Below are positions 23,123-35,721 of a DNA stretch of 64,000 nucleotides, one piece after another; positions within the stretch are counted from its first letter, which is position 1, and each line of letters opens with the position of its first letter. The DNA is from Loripinus fragilis (Eukaryota > Mollusca > Bivalvia > Lucinida > Lucinidae): NCBI GenBank assembly GCA_964019695.1, contig OZ026514.1:100857845-100921844 (forward strand). Reading direction: 5' to 3'. Made by a program: the position numbers and the translations under genes. Below the pieces are notes generated by a model. It did no database searches. It was not told the origin of the DNA and was given only the letters and a program-made list of their open reading frames with translations.

Positions 23123-24642
23123 CCATTAAAGTAAAATCAAGGAGAAAAATACTGCAGCTCAAGCCCTTGATCTATGGAATGTTCACTAATTCAGCACTCT
23201 TACCAGGGTCAAATAGTTAAATGATTGAGTTAATTCTATACATCTGCAAAAGATCTATATGTCCATCCGTCTGTTTGTCTGCAACAGTTTAAGCTTTTCC
23301 TTCTAATAAGGCCAAACATAAATATACGTGAGCAGGGCTTCAGATTTTTTTCAAGATTGGTGGGCCGAAGTGACCCATGGAGCAAAAAATGGAAAAAGAT
23401 CTTTTGCAGATGTATAGATTTAATTCAATCATTTAACTATTTTTATTTTGCGCACCTGTCTATATAGCTAGCTAGAGACTACAGTCTATGGCGATTGGTT
23501 CCAAAATTAAGATGATTGTTTTGATTTCTGACCTACATGGTTTAAAATGAACTATTTTTACTTGATGAAAGTCATTTGTTTGCATTTAATACCCTTAAAA
23601 TAGTTAATTTGCTGGAAGAGCCTCCAATAATTAATTGCATCACTCATTTGTCGCTAATGATGCTTCATGCGGAACTTTTGCCTTATTGGACATTATCCTA
23701 TTCGGTTGACAGATGTACCGATATTTTCAGCAAATCACTATTTCGTTCTGTGGAAGCCATAGATCCCATGCGTTCAAAAAAGAAAGAAACCTTTCAAGAT
23801 TTGATTGAGACAGACCGTCACGAATGTGTGACTATCATTTGTGTATACACACACTCAGAAAAAAAAGATTAAAATTAACTAGACCTCTAGTGTTAATCGA
23901 TCGCATGCTTCTTTAAGTTGCATTAGCATAATTATCGATTGTCCAGTCATTAAAGATGTGGTGCTCTCTGATTGGCCGAGAGCAAATGCTATCATGCCTA
24001 CTGCTGTTAGAAAGGTGTTGTCAACAAATCAGACATTTTATGACAAACCCTGGGGCACCGGATTAGCGGCGATCTTCTGATCTTTTGTAGCGGAAGCCAA
24101 ATTTGGACTCCTGCTGTCATCTTCAGGTGTTGTTAATGAGTTTGAGACGCGTCAGCTGGAAATATTTTGGCAGCAATTAGAATCCCCAGCAGGAAAATGT
24201 ACGCGTACAAAACGAAAAGTTGGCATAAAAATACACCGGATTCGGCGTTTCCGAGAACTCTGCTGTTGGTTAAACAAGAGCACCTGTCCTATTTATTTAT
24301 AGAATAGATAGCCTGTAATTATCGAAAAACCTGAATTGTTAAGAAAGAAATAAAAAGACTATTTCCTTTGGAATGACTCTCAGAGTTTGGGATTTTAATG
24401 AAAGGCATAACAAACATGTCTGCATCCCAGTGGACGCAGGTAAGGTGAATTGACGGGCCCTAGGGTACTCCTACCCAATGTTTAATGTGAATAAGACGCA
24501 GGATATTGCGTCCTGTAAAATCCTGAAATCGTGCTCTAAGATTGGTCAACTTCTAAGCCGCACATCTCCGTTAGTTACCTGCCGGACCCCATAGGACCTA
24601 CGACAAAATGTTCACAAGGGCTTCAGCAACAAATATAGTGTA
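23123..24642. other. Unassigned, with one fold-back of about 230 bp
   Basis: 23211-23443 is an inverted repeat with arms aaatagttaaatgattgag and gcaaaagatct, around a centre that matches the start of the 50499-51055 element (gcttcagatttttttcaag). A 98-codon frame at 23576-23872 has no recognised family or splice context and is left uncalled. Confidence 0.5.
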
Positions 24643-24650
24643 ATTTCAAT

Positions 24651-26932
24651 CACATGTGAAAGACGCGGTGATTTGTCCACCTGACCCCCACCTCCCAAAA
24701 AAATAAAATTACAAAGCCAAGAAATATTTGTGAAAACTGTGTTTTTCCATCAAAATATGTCAGAATAAAATTTAATTTTATACGTTTTTCACATGGTACA
24801 CTATGACTATCTTATAGAAAGGTATTTATGTCCAATGGCATTTTCTGCTTTTACAAGGTACCACTTGCAGTTTTGTTCTCGTAGCTCACCAAATATTGCT
24901 TCAGGGCAAACTCTTCGGCCTAGAAATATGCCCAGGGTTCGAATCTAGCCAGATTTTCAACTTGCATTTTTTCGCAAGTGGAATTTTTGGCTACTTACTA
25001 AATGGAAAAACAACTTGCATTTTCGACAATTTTAGTTTAATGAACAGAAATTCAGAAATAAGCTGTTGTTTTAAAGGTATTGGTAAATTAACTCTGAGCA
25101 GTTTAAGGCTGCAACTCTACCTAGGCTGGAAAATCAGAGAATGGTCTTTCAGATTGTGCAACATATTATGCTGTTTTAAAGAGTTTTGCCATTTTCAGGA
25201 AGTTAGTCAAATCCATTTTCTGTAACCCTTTCCAATGTCTGAGGGTTCATTCCTAGCTTTCCTGTCATTGGCTGCACTGGCAGTTACTGCCCTGTCATGC
25301 ATGGACAATTTTACATGAAAAGAAACAGACTCCCTCTTCAAGTGCTATCCCCAGTTATAAAATTCGATGCCATATTAGCGAGTGCAAATAATTTCCCAGT
25401 CTTGCATGTGATTTGGGTCACAACAAGGTCATCAAAATCCAGGTCAATCCATTTCTAAAACATTTCTACACTGGCTGACACGCCCATTAACGATGCTATT
25501 TGAGTTTTTTTGCTGGCAGTCTGAGCGGCATCTCCACTGCTAGATGCCTCATTTCTTTTTAAAAAACTTACCCATTGAAAATTGTGAGATCTGCGAAGAA
25601 TTCCAGAAAGAAAAAGATTGGTTTTTTAGATCGCAAAAATCCAATGAGCTAGCGAACTACACACTTGTGAATATTTGTTACAATCTAAAATTAGAAAGCA
25701 TATGATTGGCTGAGACCCGACCAGGGAGTTTATCGAATGCGTCTGCGCATTGAGGTTGTATCCAATGTAAACTTCCGCCATTGACAGGGTTTTTCCAATG
25801 AATAAAAACGAAAACATTTAGCGTCAATGAACGACATTTAAGGAAACTGGAGAGAAGATTTGAGCCACAATCTGTGAAAACCAGCCTTAATGACATAGTC
25901 GTCAAAATTGAGTTAATAATACACACTTAATCTACAAAGTGTTAAGAGGTTATCCTGCAAATTTAATGAAGTTGTCTCCATTATTCGTGGAAATATGGTC
26001 TTTTGAAACTATACACTGCCTAACTTTTAACAAGCAACGTCAGAAACGTAATGACGTTACTAATGACGTCAAAGTTAACTTCCTGATTTGCGGCTTTGTC
26101 GGATGCATGAAAAACATGCTATTTCTTGCTAACATACGTTTTTATTATCCTTAGCATGTGTGCAATGGAATTCGCAGAAAAATAAACACTGATTCTTTTT
26201 TGCGTAAAGTTTGCATGATCTGAAAACGACTGACCATACTTTAACAATTCTGACAGTTGCTAAGGTAAAGTTGTTGCCACGGCAACATATGGCATGATAA
26301 CGAAGAAGTTTAATCAGAAATAATTGCCAGTTTTATTTAACTATCCACCTGAATAGGTTTTAAGGCAATATATAAACATGTCAAATTTCTTAATTTTTGG
26401 TGTTTTTCAAATGATTTTTACATAAAAAGTCCTAAATGTCATTAAGGCTGGTTTTCACAGATCGCGGTTCATTTATATCTAGGATAAGAACCACGGATAA
26501 CAGCCCCAAATTTCCACTCGCGAGAAAATGCAAGTAGAGAAAATACCACCTCGCTAATTGCTTTTTTAACTCGCATTTTGTGAGTATGCGAGCTAAAATT
26601 CGAACCCTGATGCCCAAGGGATGTAGTAACAAAATGTCACTTTCAAATTTTCGCAATTCTTTTGGGTTTGCATTCAGATGACAGTTAAACATACAAGATC
26701 TCCAGGTTGGACACGATCTGATAGACATGTACAACCCAGGCTACATCACTGAACTGTAAAAAGTATGGCGAAATGCGCGAAAAATTCATAAAATGAAATT
26801 TTATTCACATTCTGATGGAATTGGAAAAACACAGTTTTCACAGTCTTGGCTTTGTTATCTTTTAATTTTTTTTTTTTTTTTGGGGGGGAGGGGGGGATGG
26901 GGGTGGACAAATCACAGCGTCTTTCACCTGTG
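24651..26932. mobile_element. hAT-type element with long inverted repeats, 2.3 kb
   Basis: Termini cacatgtgaaagacgcggtg and cacaggtgaaagacgctgtg (inverted), flanked by a perfect 8-bp direct repeat atttcaat (24643-24650, 26933-26940). The inverted similarity continues for about 150 bp, including aaaactgtgtttttcca. Further pairs of inverted blocks occur inside: ctgtgaaaaccagccttaat at 25875 with its complement at 26440, and gggttcgaa near 24933 with ttcgaaccc near 26598. No transposase found; frames up to 109 codons lie in these repeats. Confidence 0.75.
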
Positions 26933-27113
26933 ATTTCAATTTCAACTTCAACTTCAATAGGTTTACTCGTCTAAATCCGCTAGGCAGACATCTCGACAAG
27001 GTGTTAGTAAATTCCGCTCGCGTGACGCCAGTCGCTTCAAAAATCTAAAGCTTGTATTTATAATGTTATGTAAAAGTTCAACATGTATATACACTGCACA
27101 GTTCTTGGATAAT

Positions 27114-27961
27114 TTACACTCTGAATGTGGGCTGGACAGCCAGCTTGAAGCTATCCAGACACTGTAGGTTGGTTATGGAAACAGGTAGCTGGTTCCAGTA
27201 GGTCACAGTCCATGGGAAGAATGAGTGTTGATATATATTCAGTCTACAGTGGTATGTGATAAACCTGACACTATCAACATACCGTGGTGATCTTTGAGGC
27301 AGATAACTCTGCGGGACAGCTACTAGGTTGTTTATAACTTTAAACATGAGAATTTGGTCTGCAGCTTTACGACGGTCCTCTAATGTTGGCCAATTTAGTT
27401 GCTGTAACATGGTGGTAACACTTGATGGGCTTTGATAATTGTAAGGTTTATTTAGCACAAATCGGGCTGCATTTCTTTGAACTCGTTCGAGTTGCTTAAT
27501 CTGAGTCTTTTGCTGGGGGTTCCAAATGGGTGAACTATATTCCAATTTCGGACGTACTAATGTTTGGTATGCTCTTTCTTTCACTGTTCTTGGGCAATGT
27601 TTTAGATTACGTTTCACAAATCCGAGAACTCTTGAAGCTTTGGATTTAATGGTGTTTATATGGTTGTTATATTTCATATTATCAGTTAATTCCACTCCTA
27701 AATACGGATGATGTTTCACAGTTTCCAGTATTTGGTTGTTCATCTTGTATTCATGTTTTGCCTTAATTTTTAGGTTTCCTATATTCATAATTACACATTT
27801 ATCCACATTGAATTTCATTTGCCAAGTGTTACTCCAATCAAACAGGTTGTTAAGGTCCTCTTGCAGGATAACATGATCTTGGGTTGAGTCAATTTGACGG
27901 TACACAACACAATCGTCCGCAAATAGTCTGATGTTAGATTTTATATTTTCAGCAATGTCAT
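27114..27961 (-). pseudogene. LINE reverse transcriptase, C-terminal fragment
   Basis: The frame carries the catalytic RLFADDCVVYR motif followed by WQMKFNVDKC, YLGVELTDNMKYNNHI and the thumb-like VRPKLEYSSPIWNP, and ends at a stop at 27114. This is the second half of a non-LTR RT of the Jockey/CR1/L2 group. The first residues of the open frame beyond 27961 come from the inserted MITE and are not LINE. The partner half is 29962-30523. Confidence 0.9.
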
Positions 27962-28354
27962 CAGGGACCAAGCTGGCCCAGAATTTTAGGGAGAAGTGAC
28001 TTCTCCCTGCAGGAAAATTAGGGAGAAGTGACAGTCAGATAGGGAGAAGTTATAGCGCAAAATTACGGCATTTTCTGTCAATTTAGAAGCAAATTAACCA
28101 TTACACATACTATTGCCATTTAATGGAAGGAGAAACACGATGCAGTGGTAGTAGATTGTCTTATAATGTCACCACAGCTTGCATTTGTGTGGTGACAGAA
28201 TGAAAATGAGTCTCCCTAAAAAAAAAAAAAAAAAAAAAAATTTTTTTTTTTTTTTTTTTTGGAGACTCCCACTTCTCCCTGGGTCCCATTTAGGGCGAAA
28301 TTTCGGACCCTAGGGCGACTATTTCGCCCTAGTCGCCCCCTAGCTTGATCCCTG
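27962..28354 (+). mobile_element. MITE family A, copy 3, inserted in LINE RT
   Basis: Complete 393-bp copy with termini cagggaccaagctggcc and complement of cagggatcaagctaggg, flanked by the 5-bp direct repeat gtcat (27957-27961, 28355-28359). It has an A-run of 21 or more followed by a T-run in the centre. Removing the element and one gtcat restores LINE codons for IND followed by IAEN. Confidence 0.92.
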
Positions 28355-28368
28355 GTCATTGATATATA

Positions 28369-29961
28369 CTCAGAAGAAAAAGTTTAGTCAGTACAGACAC
28401 TGTGTACAATAATTTTGTAAGACAGTCTTAATATTGACAAAAACCTTACGAAAAATAAAATGCATGTAATGTCTTACAAATGTGAACATTTTCAACAAAA
28501 CACACCGAAAATATACCCATTTTCTTCATCAAAAATACACAAAGTGGTCAATATTAAAATTAGTGTTGTTCGATTATTGGATTTTCATAATCAATCATCG
28601 AAAATAATCGGTCAGGAGGTGTCGATTGATGATCGATTATAATCGAAAATTATCAAATGAAAGGGAAACAAAGGTTCCATCCCATAAAATGTCTACCCTT
28701 GTACTGCTTGAAACTCTTATCTTAATAAAAATTGTTAGTGTCAGTGTCATGCTATTAAATACTACAACTGGCCCCGACAGCAAACTCAAATTAACAGCCA
28801 TTGGCATTTTAAACCCTTTATACTTTTATGGAGTTTTCCTTCTGGTTTGAAGCAATAAACTTGGGAAGGTCCATTGTAAACATCAAGGGGTCACAGGTTA
28901 TTATTCCCAAATAAATATTTCTTTCTCTGAAGATCTTTTATGTCCTTAATAGCATTTTGTGGCATTTTATCAGAGTTTTCACTCATTGTTAAAGTATGCA
29001 TTTAGGAGTAATTAGCATACAATGGGTTAAGATTGCATTGAAGACTTCTTAGTCATGATTTTGAAGGGGATAGAATACACAGCTAACCAGGCTACAGTTT
29101 ATTTCTTTATTCCTCACATTCTATAAACCTTCAAATTATGGATTGCATTTTCTTGTAGCAAAGTTGCAAATTTAGAATAGTAGCCTACAAGAGGGTCAGG
29201 TGTGAATCTTTTCGATTATAATCGATTATTACCAAACACGATCGATTAGTAGAATCGAAAGAAATTTTCGATTGATCATCGATTATAATCGATCATCGAT
29301 ACAACACTAATTAAAATTCAAATTTCATATCTCAAAAATCAGTCTAGCGCCCCTCAGACGATTCCTGGTAGTACAGACGGAAATTCTCGTATCTGTTGCA
29401 TGACTAAGGAATTTAAGAAGTTTCCAAGCGACCATGAAGCGATTACATCATGATGACATCACTATGACCCGAACTTCAAATGGCGTCGTTATCCGTGGTC
29501 TCCCCAACGGAGGCTTTCATTTTTACCGCCAGGCCTTGAAAACGTGTTTGCAGACGATAAATTGTTTGTTCACTGCATCCAAAACTGTGTGTTACGTCAG
29601 CAACACGTGTACCTGTTTCAAGACGTCAATGCGCTGTATTTCTGTAATTTGTAGATAGCCTGACCGGCGAATTAAGCTTGCTAGCATTGAATTTTCTCCG
29701 GATCATTGCAAAAGGAACAACTCTCTTTCAATATCTAACAGTATATGAGAAACTAACCCTGTCGGTTTACCGCAGCACGTGCACATCGTGCATTTTTAAA
29801 TTTGGTTGATACAGTCTAATAGAGGCATTATTTGTCACGCAATGAACAGGTAAATGTAAAGTTACGATAATACAACTCATGTAAAAAATTTGACAATGAT
29901 ATATGCAGTATTGCTGATTTTATAAGAAAACATAAATGCTGACTAAACTTTTTCTTCTGAG
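28369..29961. mobile_element. TIR element inserted in LINE RT, apparent 6-bp TSD
   Basis: Perfect 23-bp terminal inverted repeats ctcagaagaaaaagtttag (plus tcag). Flanks are tatata on both sides (28363-28368, 29962-29967). Assuming a tatata duplication keeps the LINE frame (LIYIND); assuming TA would not. It contains the hAT-type element 28561-29309. Superfamily not determined; no transposase recognised. Confidence 0.8.
28561..29309. mobile_element. hAT-type MITE nested at third level
   Basis: Inverted termini tagtgttgt with 8-bp direct repeat attaaaat (28553-28560, 29310-29317). Both ends are rich in tcgattataatcgat and gatgatcgat words. Non-coding. Confidence 0.88.
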
Positions 29962-30523
29962 TATATATCAAGAACAGGGTTGGACCCAACACCGTCCCCT
30001 GAGGGACTCCAGATGTAACTTCGGCTGGGCTAGAGGTTTCACCATCGATGACTACCTGTTGGTTTCGTCCATGTAGGAAGTCCATGACCCAGTAGAGTGT
30101 GGCGCCCTGGATACCATAGTAAGCCATTTTCCTTGAAAGCCTTTGATGTGAGACTTTATCAAAGGCTTTCGCGAAGTTTAAGATGGCCATGTCCACTTGA
30201 TGACTCTGGTTCATACTCCGAACGATGTCATCAGTTGTGAGCAGAAGTTGACTTTCACAAGAACGACGCGATTTAAACCCATGTTGATTTTCGTGAATAA
30301 TTTGGTGATGATCTAAATGGTCCATGATCTGAGCTACTACTATATGTTCAAGCATTTTTGATACCACTGCTGTGAGGCTAACTGGTCTATAATTTGTAGG
30401 TTTTGTTCTATCACCTTTTTTAAAAATTGGAACTATGTTGGCCTTTTTCCAGTCCGATGGAGTTTTACTTTCGTTAAGTGATTGTTGAAATATATTCTGA
30501 AGCACAGGGGCTATATACTCTGC
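29962..30523 (-). pseudogene. LINE reverse transcriptase, N-terminal fragment
   Basis: Reads FKKGDRTKPTNYRPVSLT, QHGFKSRRSCESQLL, FAKAFDKVSHQRL and SGVPQGTVLGPTLFLIY, the fingers and palm of a non-LTR RT, then runs into the transposon end at 29961. The residues after LFLIY in the open frame belong to the transposon. The 5' part (endonuclease) is missing. Confidence 0.9.
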
Positions 30524-30530
30524 TTTTTAT

Positions 30531-31002
30531 TTAGAATATTGCATTTCTTAAAAATGGTCTGTTAATGTTTCTACTTGAAGAGTCCGAACACACGTGCCCA
30601 AACGACAATAGGCACAATGTACCGGTTGGCATGACCTTCAAAATGACTTTTTTGTACTTACCGTCGACATATATATTTGCAATTTCTTTGGACTCTATAA
30701 TGTCTGCGTGATGCTAATCTCAGCACGAGTGGATTGCGCTGACATTTGATAGAAGAAAGCGCCAGTGAGTTAAAAGCACGTGAAAATTTGACGAAGGCAG
30801 CCATTTTGATACAGTCCGTAAATTTACCGATACCGGACCCAATTACCGAATCGCACCGAAAATGGTCAATCCTGGTTTGTCATCGATTCCTGATCTTTGC
30901 CTACATTTCTACTTTAGATGTGCGCACAGTGGAGTCGTCAAAGCATTAACCTTATGATCACCTTTTGCTTCTTTACAGTGCAGGGCTTTTCAGCGTAGAC
31001 GC
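30531..31002. other. No recognised feature
   Basis: A frame of 67 codons at 30746-30949 has no recognised family. No repeat structure seen. Confidence 0.35.
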
Positions 31003-31006
31003 CAAG

Positions 31007-31309
31007 TGCGGATCCAGAGGGGAACAGGGGGTCCGGACCCCCGCCCTGGAAAATCACAAGTTATAATTATGGGTTTCTATAGGGAATTAACAATGGGACC
31101 CTCCCCCACCCCCTGGAAAAAGTTGGACACCCCTGGAAAATGTTGGACCCCTCCAACCTTGAAAAATTATAGTTTTCTTTGATATTAACCATTTGACTCC
31201 TGTAAAATAAGCTGAGGACCAAAAAACAAAACAAAAACAAACAAAAAACAGAGCTTTTTTTCAAATTGACCTCCCCCCCCCCCCCCTGACGAAAATTCCT
31301 GGATCCGCG
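31007..31309. mobile_element. MITE family D, copy 1
   Basis: Inverted termini tgcggatccag (one mismatch) with 4-bp direct repeat caag (31003-31006, 31310-31313). Inside are repeated ccctggaaaa words and a C-run (31273-31286). Same family as 36742-36969, which is in the opposite orientation. Confidence 0.75.
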
Positions 31310-31321
31310 CAAGGACGCACT

Positions 31322-31322
<1 letters not shown>

Positions 31323-31391
<69 letters not shown>
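31323..31391. repeat. (GA)n microsatellite
   Basis: About 34 uninterrupted GA dinucleotides, immediately after MITE family D and just before a SINE. The Leu/Ser runs in the overlapping minus-strand frame are only this repeat. Confidence 0.98.
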
Positions 31392-31395
<4 letters not shown>

Positions 31396-31487
31396 TATCT
31401 AGGCTCTGGGTTCAGGAGGGTCTTGAAGCCCTGTACTGTCTCTGCGTGAAACAAAACAATGTAGGTTCAGATCGGCTGAGAAAGAAA

Positions 31488-31790
31488 GCGTGGTAGCTCA
31501 GTGGTTAGGCGCTTGCCTCTGGTACTAGAGGTCCTAGGTTTGATCTCTGCTCGCGGCGAGGAAAATTTTGGTGTCAGTACACGCTTTCTCTTGTGTCATT
31601 TGCAGGAATGACGCTAAATTAGTGCATCGTCCTTCAGATTGGGACGTTAACTGGATGTCCCCATGTGCAGGGAAAGTCACCCCCTTTGCAGGTTAATTAA
31701 TCCTACGGTAATTTAAATATGGTTACTTGTAGGCTTTCATCTTGCAGCCTGGAGTGTACAAAGTGATAGATAGATAGAGAGTATTGTCAT
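31488..31790 (+). mobile_element. tRNA-derived SINE with GATA tail
   Basis: Head gcgtggtagctcagtggtta (box A) and cctaggtttgatctctgc (box B-like) spaced as in a tRNA, then a non-tRNA body and a tail of gatagatagatagaga at about 31769-31785. The tail resembles that of the LINE ending near 63800, so that LINE may have mobilised it (inference). Confidence 0.8.
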
Positions 31791-31829
31791 ATCCACATCT
31801 TTTTTATTCTATCTATCATATTAGACCTT

Positions 31830-34545
31830 GAGCTGCTAATAAACCCCAATGGGGGATTTTGTACACTATGATTTTCTAAAACTACTTTAAATAAGAAACA
31901 AAATGACACATGTTTGCCATCTGGCAGTGGGGGTGTGTAACAGCGTGTAACAGCCATGGGTTAACTACGTTACCCTAAAACATCTACAAATCATGTTGTT
32001 CAAATACAAAGCTATACATAATTTTATTTATCCACATGCTTATTAGTCTAAATAAAAGTAAGTAAGGTTGCAAAGATCAGGAATCGATACAATCAAGTAC
32101 CACACCTGACCCAGGATACCAATGGGAAAGTGACAAACTGACAGAAGACACCACAAACGAGAGCCAAGAGGTCAGCCCTTTCCCAGCAGGTGACCACGAA
32201 GCACATATAAACAGACGCGCACAAAACATAGCAAACACAAGACAGAACAAAAACATAAAAGATCCACAAAAGAAGTACTGCCTTGGAACGGTCAGTAAAA
32301 TATTTTACTGGAGGGCTTAAACCGGTTTAACGGCGCCAACCTCACCCTTAATTCAGATGTGGATCAAGACACATAGATATTTGGTTTGCATGAAAGACCC
32401 CTGACTTATCAATGCATCATCTCCTAAAACATATAAATCAAGATATAACAAGGAGATAAAGCAAGGATAAGGACTCAACAGTAAATTAAACTGAATACCG
32501 GAGCAAAAGAAATCCAACAGGTAAACACCGGTGGGCCCGACAAACAGCCAAAGCATCAGGCCCCTACCATCTCATTAATAGATAAAAGCACTTAATTAAA
32601 TGCAGCAAATAGCCAGTATGAGATAAAACAATATATGCATACTATATTGCAATTATACTTTATTTTAAATCGACTACTATTTAGTCATGTGCAATCACTA
32701 GACGATGTGCAGCCAAAATACCTCATAGGAGGCGTTTAGTAAACTATGATTTACTAAACCGCATTATATAAGTCACAAAATAATGTATGTTAGCTCTTTA
32801 TGGGTTGAGATGTTACCCTGCAATTGCAAAAATAGTAAGTGAGTATGATCAGGAAATACCATAATCACAAACTACAGACAACCCCATGGCACCAAGAGGA
32901 AGAGCCGCTCAACCATCACGAGACACCAGGAAGACAAATTAAGCAAAGCAATCAGCTCTCTCTTCCCCATCAAGATGATTGCAATACTAGAATGGACAAA
33001 AAGTAACGTACAACAAAACATAGAACAATTACAGACTCCCACAATGGGAGTAACAATAAACAAAAAGTCAACAACAACAGAACCACCGCCTTAGAACGGA
33101 CAGCAGCCTAAGCCACTGGGGGCTTAAATGCATTTTACTGGTACCAAATCTTCGCCCTAAATTCTGCAGTTGTTTACAATGTTACCCTAAAATAATAGAA
33201 ACTCCTTTAGTGTAAATATAAAAGAAAAATCCTTATTCTTACAAATCATTATTATCTTGTAATTGAAAGAAAACGATTAGTAGTATAATTTTAATTCATT
33301 TAGGTACTTTTATTACTGTTGCATACGTTACTTTCTTTTGAATTCATTAATTTATTGATGAAATGGTAGGGGTCTGATACTTTGGCTGTTGTCAGGCCCA
33401 CCTGTTCGATTGCATTTGCTCTGGTATTCAGTTTTATGTACTGTTGGGTCCTTGTCTTTGCTTTATCTCCTTTTTATATTTTAATTTTATGTTCTATGAA
33501 ATGATGCATGGATAAGTTAGGGTATTTCACGCAAACCAAATATCTATGTGTCTTGATCCACATCTGAACTAAGGGTGAGGTTGGCCCCATGAAACCGGTG
33601 TAAGCTCTTCAGTAAAAAATTTTGACTGACCGTTCCAAGGCGGTACTTCTTTGGAGGATCATTTGTGTTATTTATGTCTTGTGTTTGTCATGCATTCACG
33701 TCCGTTCATTGCTGCCTTGTGGTCACCTGCTGGGAAAGGGCTGACGTCTTGGCTCTCGTTGGTGATTTTATATTGTGTTTTGTCACTTTCCCATGTGGTA
33801 TCCTGGGTCAGGTGTGGAACTTGATTGTATCAATTCCTGATCTTTGTCACCTTTCGTACTTTTCGTATAAAATAACTGATTTGACAATTTTGAGGGAATA
33901 TCATACCTGGCCAATATTTTTTACCAAACGTTATACTTGAAAGAAAGTAGCATCAACCAAAAGTCGTGTGCGACCAAGTGTCATATTGGCGAAATGGTTT
34001 TTGACCAATAGTGTAGTCTATTGATAACCATTGCAAACAGTTCTTACCCAAATCAAGTACTACTATTGATTGTTCTGATCAGGATCCAAACTGTCACTCT
34101 GATAATAATCACTGAAATATTTCATGAAGAAAAATCGTTAGAAATGAATCAGCAAATGACAAACCAAATTCAAAGTTAAACAGCATGCAAGGAGTAATAT
34201 ATGATCCATGTAACTACTGAGGTAATTGAAAACCTGGTTCAATCACATTGGAAACGAGTTAATTCTGTATTTATTTTTTGTGTAATCTGAAATCACAACA
34301 GAAGTCGTCTGTTTTGTAATCTGAGTGCTTTAGAAAGTAAGAATGAGGGCAAAGATCAGGAATCGATTTTATCAAGCACCACACCTGACCCAGAATACCA
34401 ATGGGAAAGTGACAATTTCACAATGAGACATCACAAACGAGAACCAAGAGGTCAGCCCTTTCCCAGCAGGTGACCCGAGGCATTAATAAACAGACACACA
34501 CAAAAGCATAACTAAAACAAGACAGATAAAAGCAAATTAAAAGAA
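31830..34545. repeat. Cluster of an unclassified repeat family R
   Basis: Four copies: about 32052-32575 (minus), a diverged one about 32690-33165 (minus), 33355-33865 (plus) and a fragment 34340-34545 (minus). Shared blocks are gcaaagatcaggaatcgat, ggtcagccctttcccagcagg, ggcttaaaccggtttaacgg and ggcccctaccat at the far end. Two tandem upstream blocks (from 31840 and 32705) with gattttctaaaac-like words are also related. A fifth copy interrupts the LINE at 43246-43975. No coding capacity was recognised, and class is undecided. Confidence 0.7.
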
Positions 34546-34723
34546 TTTAAGTCCCCTGCCACTTTATGTTTGTCTTTGAAGTTTGAATATATGAACTATC
34601 ATGGAACAACTTAAGTTCGCAGAACAGAAAACAATAACAAAACTTAAGAATTTTATCCAAAGCATATCCATATCTTCAGGCCATGACATAAGCACATACA
34701 GATATTTCATAAAGAATTGTGTA

Positions 34724-35719
34724 CCGGGTGTCCCAAAACCCATGAAACGTTGTGAAAGTCTTATAACATTTGACTCAACAAAGATATGTTGCTTATTTTT
34801 TTTATTGATTAACTTACTTTACATAGAAATTATATAATGCCATATTCCGATTTGTTTTCATTTTATGAATATGCAAGATTAAGCTTTTAAAAAGGGGGTT
34901 CTTATTTTCTGGTTTACACAGTTTTTACTTCCATGGCTAGCTTGTTGACACTATATATTTATTGATTCAAGTTTCAGCATTGTATTGATATTCATTTCTT
35001 GATGCTTGATCTTGTAAATGTATACTATGCTTACACGTATTTGTCATAGCTTTTGTCTTCCTAGGTTTTCCTCAAGTTTTATAATCAAGACTCAAATGAC
35101 ATAGCCACCTTGTTCATAATGAGCATTTTTTAAGACATTTTAGATTTACAAAATGAAGTCTGTTACCATGGTAACCAACGTGCTGCAGTTTTGATGTCAT
35201 GTAAAAATACAGAAGAGACTGTTCTTGCATATGACCCAATTCATTTAGATTATATAGTTGCTTTATCTAAATAAATTGACAATACCATTAGGTGTGCACT
35301 TTATCGATACCCCACCCACTTTTCTCTATAAAGGCCACTGATACCTGGTGTTTAGTTTGAACTATCGTATACAGTTAAGTGTGCATGTAATAAAACAAAA
35401 CCAATTGATGTGTTTGTATGACACTATTGTTTTGTTTTATGCCTTAAATACTGAACAATTTCATTACAAGTAAAGCATTTTGCCTAGAATATAACATTCA
35501 GCCTATTTCAGTACGAAAATTCATTAAATTTGGCTTATTTGCTGACATCATCTTTGACGTTACCGGAAACATAACGTTTACAGAGGATAATGCTAGCAAT
35601 GCCATGAAATAAATTTTTCACATATTGTTTTATATTTGAGCACATTTAGGTATGCCAAACTTAAAGGTTGGACTTTTATTCTAAGTTTAGAAACGTTTCA
35701 TATCTTTTGAGACACCCTG
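34724..35719. mobile_element. TIR element of about 1 kb, TA-flanked
   Basis: Termini c(c/a)gggtgtcccaaaa and complement are inverted with TA on both sides (34722-34723, 35720-35721). The pair atgaaacgtt / aacgtttcat is conserved just inside. The termini are of the kind seen in Tc1/mariner-type elements. No transposase frame. Confidence 0.7.
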
Positions 35720-35721
35720 TA

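Larger units (their letters stand above)
26937..30530 (-). mobile_element. 5'-truncated CR1/L2-like LINE split by three transposons
   Basis: Remnant LINE on the minus strand. The 5' end is lost inside the RT domain (about 30530) and the 3' end carries a short ttgaagttgaag tail near 26940-26958. The RT reading frame is broken at 27962-28354 (MITE family A) and 28369-29961 (TIR element). Removing both inserts and one copy of each target duplication brings the frame back into register through the conserved YIND region. Interior 28561-29309 is a third insertion inside the second. Confidence 0.9.

Noticed and set aside
23576..23872. 98-codon plus-strand frame
   Set aside because: No family, no convincing splice sites, and composition like surrounding AT-rich DNA.
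31185..31454. Frame with a long Leu/Ser run
   Set aside because: It is the (GA)n microsatellite read in one frame plus part of MITE family D.
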